IMG/VR virus record: IMGVR_UViG_3300030333_003435
Coordinates: 1 to 34,847 of that record
Source: a virus
Reading direction: 5' to 3' (one strand)
Length of the DNA stretch: 34,847 nt
The notes under the pieces were generated by a model. The model worked only from the letters and a program-made list of their open reading frames with translations, was not told the DNA's origin and did no database searches. Shown one piece after another: positions 14,137 through 20,069 of the stretch. Position 1 is the first letter of the stretch; the number at the start of each line of letters is the position of its first letter. Both the position numbers and the translations under genes were made by a program.

Positions 14137-14355
14137 ATGGCGATAACTAAGAAACGAATATACAAACACGTTGCTAAAGAAATGCTAGTCAGGAATGAAA
14201 ACAATTCTGATGCAATCGTAAGCGCTGTTACCAGTTACATTTTAGCTTTAAAAAAAGAAGGATGCATAATCCAACTTTGGTCAGCTAAAGATGCTGTAAG
14301 CCAAGTACGCAAGTACATGAAACTTTCAAAATCACAAGAGGTGTCTGACACCTAA
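14137..14355 (+). CDS. small hypothetical protein downstream of the dyad promoter
   Basis: The ATG at 14137 is preferred over the upstream TTG at 14107 because AAGGTG lies 10 bases upstream and because 14107 falls inside the promoter inverted repeat. The 72-residue product is basic at the N-terminus (Lys-Lys-Arg-Ile-Tyr-Lys-His) and helical, with no recognised motif. Its last codons (Val-Ser-Asp-Thr-stop) are read from another exact copy of the GTGTCTGACAC dyad. It opens the replication-region operon, so an early regulatory role is plausible but unproven. Confidence 0.6.
   Translation: MAITKKRIYKHVAKEMLVRNENNSDAIVSAVTSYILALKKEGCIIQLWSAKDAVSQVRKYMKLSKSQEVSDT
14341..14351 (+). repeat. GTGTC-T-GACAC dyad inside the end of a gene
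   Basis: This exact copy of the 11-bp dyad is preceded by GG and followed by C and encodes the last residues of the 72-residue protein. It lies 10 bp before the start of a small membrane-protein gene. Confidence 0.8.
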
Positions 14356-14361
14356 TATACT

Positions 14362-14445
14362 ATGAAACAAGAATCTATTGACTATTGGATCGCTGCATAT
14401 CTTGCAGGGTTTCTCATCATAGTTTTTATGCATATAATTTTATGA
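14362..14445 (+). CDS. 27-residue single-span membrane peptide
   Basis: Starting at ATG 14362, the frame encodes a 27-residue peptide with a polar N-terminus (Met-Lys-Gln-Glu-Ser-Ile-Asp) and one hydrophobic helix (Ile-Ala-Ala-Tyr-Leu-Ala-Gly-Phe-Leu-Ile-Ile-Val-Phe). Its TGA overlaps the ATG of the following HTH gene by four bases (ATGA), the coupling pattern used throughout this genome, which is the main evidence that it is real. The best ribosome binding site, GAGGTG within the dyad flank, is about 17 bases upstream, farther than ideal. Function unknown. Confidence 0.5.
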   Translation: MKQESIDYWIAAYLAGFLIIVFMHIIL

Positions 14446-14639
14446 GGAATCTCATAAACAAAAACAGGACTTGCGAGTACCTTGATATATCGGAGCGGAC
14501 TCTTGATGCTTTAATGAGAGAGCGCCGAATTCCATATGTCAAACTCAGCAAACGAATCATACGTTTTTCGCCAGACGGCTTGGATGAATGGCTGAAAAAC
14601 GAACAACTAAAACAACTCCAAGCATTAGATAAAAAGTAA
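14442..14639 (+). CDS. excisionase-family helix-turn-helix protein
   Basis: From the ATG at 14442 the product is 65 residues and matches the MerR-like winged-helix fold of the excisionase (HTH_17) family: Cys-Glu-Tyr-Leu-Asp-Ile-Ser-Glu-Arg-Thr-Leu-Asp as HTH, then Arg-Arg-Ile-Pro-Tyr-Val-Lys-Leu, then Arg-Phe-Ser-Pro-Asp-Gly-Leu-Asp-Glu-Trp-Leu. These small proteins bend DNA at attachment sites to direct excision, or act as transcription factors. The longer open frame from 14385 was rejected because this start is coupled to the upstream peptide gene. It may be the recombination directionality factor of the integrase at 11647, though it lies in the replication operon. Confidence 0.75.
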   Translation: MRNLINKNRTCEYLDISERTLDALMRERRIPYVKLSKRIIRFSPDGLDEWLKNEQLKQLQALDKK

Positions 14640-14640
14640 T

Positions 14641-15162
14641 ATGGAACTAGTAGTACCATCGGAAAAGGCGAACGGAAAAGATGCGTTTGAAATGTTAGAG
14701 GCAGGAACCCATGACGCTATGTGCATAGATGTCATCTACCCTGTCGTTACAAGATACCAGAATGAACCACCGAAAAATACGGTGGTTTTTGTTTACGAGG
14801 TAAACAAGAAGCGCACACTAAAGGACGGCGGCGGCGAAGATGAGTTTAATCATCATATATGGTCAAACAACTTCACGCTTACGTTGCATCCTAAAGGCAA
14901 GCTCAAGCCTATGTTAGAAATGTGGACGGGCGAGACGTTGAATGAGGGGTCAAAGACTAACTTAGAAGACTTCGTTGGTAAGCCAGCGAAGCTGACTGTG
15001 GTGCATAAGAATAAGGTCACTAAGCCTGGCGAAAAGAAGCTGGACATAGTCGCAGTCATGCCAAGCGACCTAGAGTTTGCAACGCAGGAGGGTTACGAGC
15101 GGAAGAACCCAGACGACATCGGATCTGCGGCAGCAGCGGCAGATAACAACGTCCCATTCTGA
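14641..15162 (+). CDS. ssDNA-binding-protein-like replication protein
   Basis: The 173-residue product has a beta-rich body and an acidic, flexible C-terminus that ends in Asp-Asp-Ile-Gly-Ser-Ala-Ala-Ala-Ala-Ala-Asp-Asn-Asn-Val-Pro-Phe. An acidic tail ending in Pro-Phe is the partner-recruiting hallmark of bacterial and phage SSB proteins. It is the first gene of the DNA-metabolism block, directly before an exonuclease and upstream of nuclease and primase-helicase genes. The call rests on the tail, size and context; the fold was not recognised from residues alone. The start follows the HTH stop by one base. Confidence 0.6.
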   Translation: MELVVPSEKANGKDAFEMLEAGTHDAMCIDVIYPVVTRYQNEPPKNTVVFVYEVNKKRTLKDGGGEDEFNHHIWSNNFTLTLHPKGKLKPMLEMWTGETLNEGSKTNLEDFVGKPAKLTVVHKNKVTKPGEKKLDIVAVMPSDLEFATQEGYERKNPDDIGSAAAAADNNVPF

Positions 15163-15163
15163 G

Positions 15164-15174
15164 GTGTCTGACAC
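15164..15174 (+). promoter_or_regulatory. GTGTC-T-GACAC dyad overlapping the exonuclease ribosome binding site
   Basis: An exact dyad copy one base before the exonuclease ATG at 15176. Its flanking bases form GAGGTG (15161-15166), 9 bases before the ATG, so the dyad and the ribosome binding site are one element. No promoter is visible immediately upstream, so a protein bound here could act as a roadblock, or the dyad RNA could form a small hairpin hiding the start. Confidence 0.7.
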
Positions 15175-15175
15175 T

Positions 15176-15862
15176 ATGAAGCGGTTAGGCATTAACGACA
15201 TAGACCAATTGGAGTTTGATCCTGTGGATCGCTCTCCAATTTTCTTTGATATTGAAACTGGGCCTTGCGACCAAGTGAACTTTGCCAAGGCTCTGATCCC
15301 AGAGTTCAAAGCACCTTCCAACTATACTGCCCCAGAAAAAATTGAGGCATATATAGCAAAGAAGGAGGACGAGTTTTGGGACAAGGCCGCGCTAGATCCT
15401 GTGACAGGCGAGATCTGCGCGTTTGGGTTTAGGTATCAAGGTCAGAACTATTACATAGACGAGGAAGGCCCAACGGTTGAGCAAGTGGTTTTGCATGGCA
15501 TTACCAACTTGGCAAGCAAGGCCGGACAGCGCACTTGGATAGGTCACAACATCCATGATTTTGATCTGCCTTTTATTGTGAGGCGTTTGTGGAAGTACGG
15601 CATGACTATTCCTGTGGGCTGGTACTCTGGTAAGTGGTGGAGTGAGTGGCTGGTGGACACTGGTAAAATGTGGGGGCTGGCTAAGTTTAAGGACATGATA
15701 GGACTTAACAGGCTCGCTCTATATCTGGGCCATGTCTCAGGCAAAGACGGCAAGTCAGGCAAGGATTTTCATAAGCTTGTGCTGAAAGACCCAGATGCCG
15801 CTTACGAATATCTCGCCAACGACTTGGAGCTTACCGAGTACGTTTACAACCGAATGAAGTAA
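15176..15862 (+). CDS. DEDDy 3'-5' exonuclease (PolB-exonuclease-like)
   Basis: The 228-residue product shows the three exonuclease motifs of the DnaQ/PolB superfamily: Exo I Phe-Phe-Asp25-Ile-Glu27-Thr-Gly, Exo II Gly-His-Asn-Ile-His-Asp128-Phe-Asp130, and Exo III Tyr212-Leu-Ala-Asn-Asp216, the DEDDy variant. It matches the family of stand-alone predicted exonucleases related to the proofreading domain of family B polymerases; no polymerase domain follows. It would remove 3' nucleotides from ssDNA. ATG 15176 is chosen because GAGGTG lies 9 bases upstream; the open frame extends to 15077 but overlaps the SSB-like gene. Confidence 0.85.
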   Translation: MKRLGINDIDQLEFDPVDRSPIFFDIETGPCDQVNFAKALIPEFKAPSNYTAPEKIEAYIAKKEDEFWDKAALDPVTGEICAFGFRYQGQNYYIDEEGPTVEQVVLHGITNLASKAGQRTWIGHNIHDFDLPFIVRRLWKYGMTIPVGWYSGKWWSEWLVDTGKMWGLAKFKDMIGLNRLALYLGHVSGKDGKSGKDFHKLVLKDPDAAYEYLANDLELTEYVYNRMK

Positions 15863-16077
15863 TGGAGGAGAGCACAAGCGGACATCCTAGCTCTATTCCT
15901 AATATGCAGGAAATGGGTGATCAAATCACTTACAAGACAAGACTTAATGTACTTACTGGTAAGTGGAGCCCTGACCCTAAAGACAGGGAAATGATTCTCG
16001 CATTTCGGAAGCAGCGCAAATCAGCTAAAGCCTTTTTAAAGACTTGGAAAAGAGGAGCGTGGAATGGCGGTAAATAG
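15862..16077 (+). CDS. small basic hypothetical protein
   Basis: The 71-residue product starts at an ATG that shares a base with the exonuclease stop (TAATG). The C-terminal half is strongly basic (Lys-Gln-Arg-Lys-Ser-Ala-Lys, Lys-Thr-Trp-Lys-Arg) and could bind nucleic acid. It overlaps the next gene by 14 bases. No family recognised; context between exonuclease and nuclease suggests a DNA-metabolism accessory role. Confidence 0.65.
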   Translation: MEESTSGHPSSIPNMQEMGDQITYKTRLNVLTGKWSPDPKDREMILAFRKQRKSAKAFLKTWKRGAWNGGK

Positions 16078-16408
16078 TAAGCGGAAGGGCAAGGTCAATG
16101 AATTGGCTTGGGCTCATATATTAAGAGATGCTGGATTCAAAGATGCCAGAAGAGGCCAGCAACACAGGGGCTCACCTGAGTCGCCTGACGTTATATGTAG
16201 TGAGCTTGCTTTGTTTCATTTTGAAGTGAAAAGCGGCAAGCAAATAAACATTTGGCGAGCGCTGGAACAAGCCGAACGCGACAAAGGCCAGGAGGAACTG
16301 TCTGTAGTCGCCGCTCATAAGGACAGGGAGCGCTGGGTTGTTTCAATGTACGCTGATGAGTGGTTGAAAGTAATAAAGTCTATGGGGTGTCTGTCACCTC
16401 ATGGTTAA
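16064..16408 (+). CDS. PD-(D/E)XK nuclease, Holliday-junction-resolvase-like
   Basis: The 114-residue product has the compact resolvase-like PD-(D/E)XK core: a basic N-terminus with Glu13 in Val-Asn-Glu-Leu-Ala, then Ser-Pro-Asp42-Val-Ile and Glu54-Val-Lys56 followed by a Ser-Gly. Such phage enzymes cleave branched DNA during recombination or before packaging. ATG 16064 has AGAGGAG 7 bases upstream. It sits in the replication block after the exonuclease. The stop lies just after a degenerate dyad copy (16387-16397). Confidence 0.75.
   Translation: MAVNSKRKGKVNELAWAHILRDAGFKDARRGQQHRGSPESPDVICSELALFHFEVKSGKQINIWRALEQAERDKGQEELSVVAAHKDRERWVVSMYADEWLKVIKSMGCLSPHG
16387..16397 (+). repeat. degenerate GTGTC-T-GTCAC copy of the dyad
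   Basis: The element differs from the exact dyad at one base (GTGTCTGTCAC) and keeps the GG flank. It lies in the last codons of the resolvase-like gene and is followed after two bases by an ATG (16400) that opens a nine-codon frame (Met-Val-Lys-Gly-Cys-Gly-Leu-Lys-Glu). It may be a decayed site or a weak operator. Confidence 0.5.
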
Positions 16409-16417
16409 GGGTTGTGG

Positions 16418-16496
16418 CTTGAAGGAATAGAGCCGTAGGAGATCTACGGACAGGGTTCTATGCACCCTCATTGAACACCTTCAAGTCACTTTTTTT
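16418..16496 (+). ncRNA. structured intergenic RNA, possible attenuator or terminator
   Basis: The 99-bp gap between two nuclease genes folds on paper into a junction. An outer 8-bp stem (CTTGAAGG 16418-16425 with CCTTCAAG 16478-16485) encloses a 6-bp hairpin (CCGTAG 16433-16438, CTACGG 16444-16449, loop GAGAT) and a 5-bp hairpin (AGGGT 16452-16456, ACCCT 16464-16468). An alternative long arm pairs ATAGAGCC (16427-16434) with GGTTCTAT (16454-16461). Seven T residues follow at 16490-16496, then the AAGGAGG ribosome binding site of the next gene. Terminator, attenuator or processed small RNA are all possible. Confidence 0.5.
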
Positions 16497-16507
16497 AAGG
16501 AGGCAAT

Positions 16508-16966
16508 ATGGATAATTATAGAGTGAATTTTGAGCACCGACTGAGTGCTAGTGAGGCGGCTAAACTCGCTGTAGTTAAGTATATCAACAGGCAAGGTATG
16601 CCATGCACTGTTAACCCAAGTGTCATGTATCCCGCAGGAGCAGATCCTGAGAAGTACAAGGATGGCGGCGACTTGTTCATGCACTTTCGCACCGAGGTGA
16701 AGCACCGCCCTAAGTTGGATTTTACAAGCGCTGAAACGTACCCGTTTGACACGGTACTTATATGCAGTCAGAGCTCATTTGATAGTCAAGTTGTGCAGCC
16801 TAAATATTACTTTATCTGCAATGGGCCAATGACTCACGCCGCGCTTGTTGACGTTAAGAAGACCAAAGACAAGTGGCTTGTATTAGACCAGCCTGACTTT
16901 GAGAGGAACTACACAACGAAGACTTACGCAATTCCAAAGCAGGATGCCATATGGATTCAGCTTTAA
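16508..16966 (+). CDS. PD-(D/E)XK nuclease-like protein
   Basis: The 152-residue product contains Gly-Gly-Asp55-Leu followed by Arg-Thr-Glu63-Val-Lys65-His-Arg, the D...ExK core of PD-(D/E)XK nucleases, with an N-terminal helix containing Glu16 in Ser-Ala-Ser-Glu-Ala-Ala. The C-terminal half is beta-rich and not recognised. It has the best ribosome binding site in the region (AAGGAGG, 16497-16503) and follows the structured RNA, so its expression may be controlled separately. It is the second of two PD-(D/E)XK genes in this block; substrate unknown. Confidence 0.65.
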   Translation: MDNYRVNFEHRLSASEAAKLAVVKYINRQGMPCTVNPSVMYPAGADPEKYKDGGDLFMHFRTEVKHRPKLDFTSAETYPFDTVLICSQSSFDSQVVQPKYYFICNGPMTHAALVDVKKTKDKWLVLDQPDFERNYTTKTYAIPKQDAIWIQL

Positions 16967-17289
16967 TATATGACGATCCTGCTGACCGCCTATTAGCGGC
17001 AATCATTGGGCGAGCTATTAAGGACTACTGTGTAGCTAGGATGAGGAACATTCTTAGTGCTGACGGGGTCATTAACGATAAGTTATTAGCAAAGCACAAT
17101 GTTGGATTTGTTTTAAGCGCAGACGTTATGCAGGGCTGTTCACGGCTTGAGATTCGGACGGCATATATCTTCATGCACAGTGGGTTGAATGTGATGCTGG
17201 AAGCATTAGCGCCTAACCAAGACCCTTCAATGATAAGGGACAGCGCCGAGAAAGTTATAACAGGAGAGAAAGTAATCGTATGGCAGTAG
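16951..17289 (+). CDS. hypothetical helical protein
   Basis: The 112-residue product overlaps the upstream nuclease by 16 bases and the downstream gene by 10 bases. It is predicted largely helical with short hydrophobic stretches (Leu-Leu-Ala-Ala-Ile-Ile-Gly) but no clear membrane span. No motif is recognised. The overlapping arrangement in the early operon supports it as a real gene. Confidence 0.65.
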   Translation: MDSALIYDDPADRLLAAIIGRAIKDYCVARMRNILSADGVINDKLLAKHNVGFVLSADVMQGCSRLEIRTAYIFMHSGLNVMLEALAPNQDPSMIRDSAEKVITGEKVIVWQ

Positions 17290-17480
17290 AAAAGAAACCT
17301 ACAGATCTAATATTCACAGGCGACGGGTTTGTTGAGCGCCGAACGCTAGATGTTAAGCTAAGAAAAGAGCTTACAAAGAAGCAAAAGCGCAACAAGAAAG
17401 ACAAAGCCAAGTACATGGAGCATTCCCTGGCTAACGCCCAACGCAAACCTGACAGAGCGAGAAAGTGGTATGGCAAATGA
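17280..17480 (+). CDS. small highly basic protein
   Basis: The 66-residue product is very rich in Lys and Arg from residue 20 onward (Lys-Leu-Arg-Lys-Glu-Leu-Thr-Lys-Lys-Gln-Lys-Arg). It overlaps both neighbours. A nucleic-acid-binding accessory of the replication genes is plausible from charge and location, but no fold is recognised. The ATG at 17280 has GGAGAG about 11 bases upstream. Confidence 0.6.
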   Translation: MAVEKKPTDLIFTGDGFVERRTLDVKLRKELTKKQKRNKKDKAKYMEHSLANAQRKPDRARKWYGK

Positions 17481-17689
17481 GAGTCTCCCAGTTTCTAAAC
17501 TATAGGCGCGGCCCAGATGTCATACAGTCTGAATGCGGCACTGGTGGATTGAACAGTAAGTACCAAGAGGAACATGAGGTGTTGTTGCCTTTTAAAAGAA
17601 TACGCCACTTGCATAGCACCTATGTGAGGGATCGCTCGTACTACGACAACATTGGCTTAATAATGAAAACTTTAGGATATGGAAATTGA
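17477..17689 (+). CDS. small hypothetical protein before primase-helicase
   Basis: The ATG at 17477 overlaps the previous TGA (ATGA) and is preferred to an upstream in-frame start at 17465. The 70-residue product is rich in Arg and Tyr and has an Arg-Ile-Arg-His-Leu-His stretch. It overlaps the primase-helicase start by 11 bases, suggesting coupled translation. Function unknown. Confidence 0.6.
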   Translation: MRVSQFLNYRRGPDVIQSECGTGGLNSKYQEEHEVLLPFKRIRHLHSTYVRDRSYYDNIGLIMKTLGYGN

Positions 17690-19334
17690 TGAAATGAAAG
17701 ACAGGCTACCGCTCCCCCAACTCATGGAGCGGTTAGGTTATGGGGAAGAGTTTCAGCGGCGCTCATGTAGGTCGCCGTTTAGGGAGGAACAGCGAGCAAG
17801 CTTTGGGATCTTCCCGCATCAGAATAAATGGTTCTGGAAAGATCATGGAGTAGGAGAGTCAGGCGATGAGATAAACTTTATTATGAAAGCGCGAGGCTGT
17901 GACCAGAAACAAGCCATTGAGTTTTATAAGGATCTTATCGGACACCGTGAGCAGACGGCTGCTTTAAAGCCAAGCAAACTCAGCGACCAGGCGCTTGATG
18001 AGATAGCTCTGATACGAGGCTACAAGCGCACAACGGTTGAGCTCCTAAATAACAGAGGGCTACTAGTCAATGTTGACGGCAACATAGCTATACCAGTGAA
18101 GTCTGGACGCGAGCTTATCGGATACCATAAGCGCTGCACTGATGGGCGCTGGATGTACAGCCCAAAGGGAACCACTGCCCTACCTTTGGTCATTGAGCCA
18201 AGCGGACAAGCAGCCAGCACAATCGCATTTGAATCGCAATGGGATGCGTTCGCCTATTTGGATATCGCTGGATGGCCTGAGCACCAGCGCATCATCGTTA
18301 CCCGTGGAGCAGCCAATGCTAAGCGCCTGGCCAAGCGCACGGTAGGCCCAGTGATACTATACCTACAGAATGACGAGGCTGGTGAGAAATGGGCCAAGGC
18401 AGCAACTGAAGTCATTGACGATGTCCGAATCTGTGTCGCTCGCCCCCCTGCCCCGCACAAGGATCTGAACGATTGGCTGAAGGACGGCTGTACCTTGCAG
18501 GATCTCCTTCGCACTGTCGGTGATGCTCAGGTTGTGAAGGCTGGCCCAGAGAAGGACATCATGTCCTGGGATGACCTGGATGACACCGGCAGTGACCCTG
18601 ACAATTTAATCGGGAATCGCTGGCAGTGCCGCGCTGGTTCATGCCTATGGGTTGGCCCGTCCGGCGTAGGCAAGTCCAGCCTGACACTGCAAGCAGCGCT
18701 CACTTGGGCCGCTGGCCATGATCTGTTTGGGATCAAGCCAGAGCGCCCACTCAAGAGCCTCATTATTCAAGCCGAGAATGACGCAGGAGACGTTAAGGAG
18801 GTTCTCCAGGGTGTCCGCATGGGTTTGCCTCAATTAAGCGCTCTATGGCCCGATCTGAAGCAAAGAGTGAGCATTGTGTCCAAGGCCGATGTCAGTGGCG
18901 CTGCGTTCCTCAACTATGCCAGCAATATGTGCAAGGCGGTACAGCCGGATCTGCTCTGGATAGACAACATCCAGGCTTACATGGACGGCGATGTTTGCTC
19001 CCAGCAACAAGTGAGCGCCTTCCTCAATCCCCTGCGAGCCCTAGCGCTTGATACCGGCGTAGCCGTGCAGCTTATCCATCACACAGGAAAGGCCATTACG
19101 GGCTCCAGAACAGCCCTAGATTGGTCTTACATAGGCAATGGGTCTAGTCAGTTAACCAACTGGGCCAGAGCCGTCATGGTGCTAATGCCAGCCGAGGATG
19201 AGGAGTATGGCAATTTCAACCTTAGAGCAGCCAAGAGAGGCTCACGGGCTGGCCTATGCCATTCTGGAGGGCTCCCGTCTGATTGCGTTAAAATTAGGCA
19301 TGGACAGCGCGGGATCTGTTGGGAGGAGAACTAA
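17679..19334 (+). CDS. primase-helicase fusion (TOPRIM plus RepA-like ATPase)
   Basis: The 551-residue protein combines an N-terminal CHC2-like region (about 25-70; only one candidate Cys of the Zn site is obvious), a TOPRIM-like region (about 130-265) with Glu185 in Phe-Glu-Ser-Gln-Trp-Asp and an Asn-Asp-Glu-Ala-Gly at 231-235, and a RecA/RepA-type ATPase with Walker A GPSGVGKS (326-333), Walker B Asp-Leu-Leu-Trp-Ile-Asp (424-429) and a His-His-Thr-Gly-Lys (467-471) typical of RepA-like helicases. It would unwind and prime the phage origin. The ATP-binding motifs are complete; loss of zinc ligands hints that the primase half may be altered. Confidence 0.9.
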   Translation: MEIDEMKDRLPLPQLMERLGYGEEFQRRSCRSPFREEQRASFGIFPHQNKWFWKDHGVGESGDEINFIMKARGCDQKQAIEFYKDLIGHREQTAALKPSKLSDQALDEIALIRGYKRTTVELLNNRGLLVNVDGNIAIPVKSGRELIGYHKRCTDGRWMYSPKGTTALPLVIEPSGQAASTIAFESQWDAFAYLDIAGWPEHQRIIVTRGAANAKRLAKRTVGPVILYLQNDEAGEKWAKAATEVIDDVRICVARPPAPHKDLNDWLKDGCTLQDLLRTVGDAQVVKAGPEKDIMSWDDLDDTGSDPDNLIGNRWQCRAGSCLWVGPSGVGKSSLTLQAALTWAAGHDLFGIKPERPLKSLIIQAENDAGDVKEVLQGVRMGLPQLSALWPDLKQRVSIVSKADVSGAAFLNYASNMCKAVQPDLLWIDNIQAYMDGDVCSQQQVSAFLNPLRALALDTGVAVQLIHHTGKAITGSRTALDWSYIGNGSSQLTNWARAVMVLMPAEDEEYGNFNLRAAKRGSRAGLCHSGGLPSDCVKIRHGQRGICWEEN

Positions 19335-19341
19335 CATAAAA

Positions 19342-19611
19342 TTGCATCATACGTACATATATACACAGCGCCTGAGTGACGGTTCACTGTTCGTTCAAGG
19401 CTTAGCCATGTCAGGCGACGGCAACAGCCGTGCTATATGCAGGAACCCAAGCCTGGAAGCTTACACAGACGAGCGCAAGTGGTGGATATCCGAGACGCTA
19501 GAAGAGCTTGCAGCGCTTGGGTATGAGAACGAAGCAGTGGTAGACATCATGCACTCCCTGCCTGAGAAGCTTTTAGAAGTTAAGGAGAATCAAATAGAAG
19601 AGGAATGGTAG
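19342..19611 (+). CDS. small hypothetical protein after primase-helicase, start uncertain
   Basis: The frame is open from 19198, but the portion before 19334 lies inside the primase-helicase gene. A TTG at 19342, 13 bases after a GGGAGGAG sequence, gives 89 residues; an ATG at 19300 would overlap the primase by 35 bases. The product contains a beta-like N-terminus and an acidic C-terminus (Glu-Asn-Gln-Ile-Glu-Glu-Glu-Trp). I considered a frameshift of the helicase but its own C-terminus looks natural. No family recognised. Confidence 0.5.
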   Translation: MHHTYIYTQRLSDGSLFVQGLAMSGDGNSRAICRNPSLEAYTDERKWWISETLEELAALGYENEAVVDIMHSLPEKLLEVKENQIEEEW

Positions 19612-19623
19612 ACATCCTGAGTT

Positions 19624-19746
19624 TCTCTGTATCTGTGTATCCTATGTATCTCTGTATCTGTGTATCGCCTAAGAATCTTATAAGCGCTTATAAGCGCTTT
19701 AGTATGTGTATATTAAAAGATTCTTACAAGATTCTTGGAAGCGCTT
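19624..19746 (+). repeat. direct-repeat and palindrome cluster, candidate replication origin
   Basis: Two exact copies of TCTCTGTATCTGTGTATC (19624-19641, 19649-19666) are spaced 25 bp. They are followed by AAGAATCTT (19671), an 18-bp perfect palindrome made of two AAGCGCTT units (19682-19699), AAGATTCTT at 19717 and 19728, and a third AAGCGCTT at 19739. The stretch is AT-rich and lies right after the primase-helicase, where phage origins and iterons commonly sit. An ATG-led 47-codon frame (19605-19748) happens to run through it but has no sensible ribosome binding site. Confidence 0.55.
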
Positions 19747-19763
19747 GAAGATTATAAAGAGCT

Positions 19764-20069
19764 ATGCCGATCTCCTGTCAAGATATTCTTAGCAAGTTTG
19801 ATGGAAAAGTTGTGTACGACATCGGGCCAAGCGACAGGATACATCCAGGTGTGCTGGACGTAGTTGAGGCTATGGTAGGAGATGACCCTAAGTGGGCCAA
19901 ACACCCTCAAATGGTACAGTATAGACAGCTAAGGGCATTGAGGGCAAAAAAAGAACAGCCGAGAAACTTGAGGACAGAGCAGGAGAAGTTAAACTCGTTC
20001 CTTAAAGCGATGAAGAATCGCAGTGTAAGAGCACGGTATGCCAGCGCCAGACCCCAAGTCAGTCAGTAA
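19764..20069 (+). CDS. hypothetical protein before candidate small terminase
   Basis: The 101-residue product has a mixed N-terminal half and a basic, Gln/Arg-rich C-terminal helix region (Arg-Ala-Leu-Arg-Ala-Lys-Lys). It overlaps the next gene by 32 bases in another frame, so the last ten residues are double-coded. No motif recognised. It could be part of the packaging module or an early protein. Confidence 0.6.
   Translation: MPISCQDILSKFDGKVVYDIGPSDRIHPGVLDVVEAMVGDDPKWAKHPQMVQYRQLRALRAKKEQPRNLRTEQEKLNSFLKAMKNRSVRARYASARPQVSQ

Noticed and set aside
16418-16485. A tRNA-like gene in the structured gap
   Set aside because: The fold has an 8-bp outer stem and a T-arm-like GGTTCTATGCACC, but no U33-type anticodon loop, and the spacing between the last hairpin and the acceptor strand is wrong.
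19198-19334. A frameshifted primase-helicase continuing into the next frame
   Set aside because: The primase-helicase has a natural C-terminus of the expected kind, and the other frame before 19334 is a shadow of it.
19605-19748. A 47-residue ORF through the repeat cluster
   Set aside because: Starts at an ATG, but has no properly spaced ribosome binding site and its product is only the translation of the repeats.
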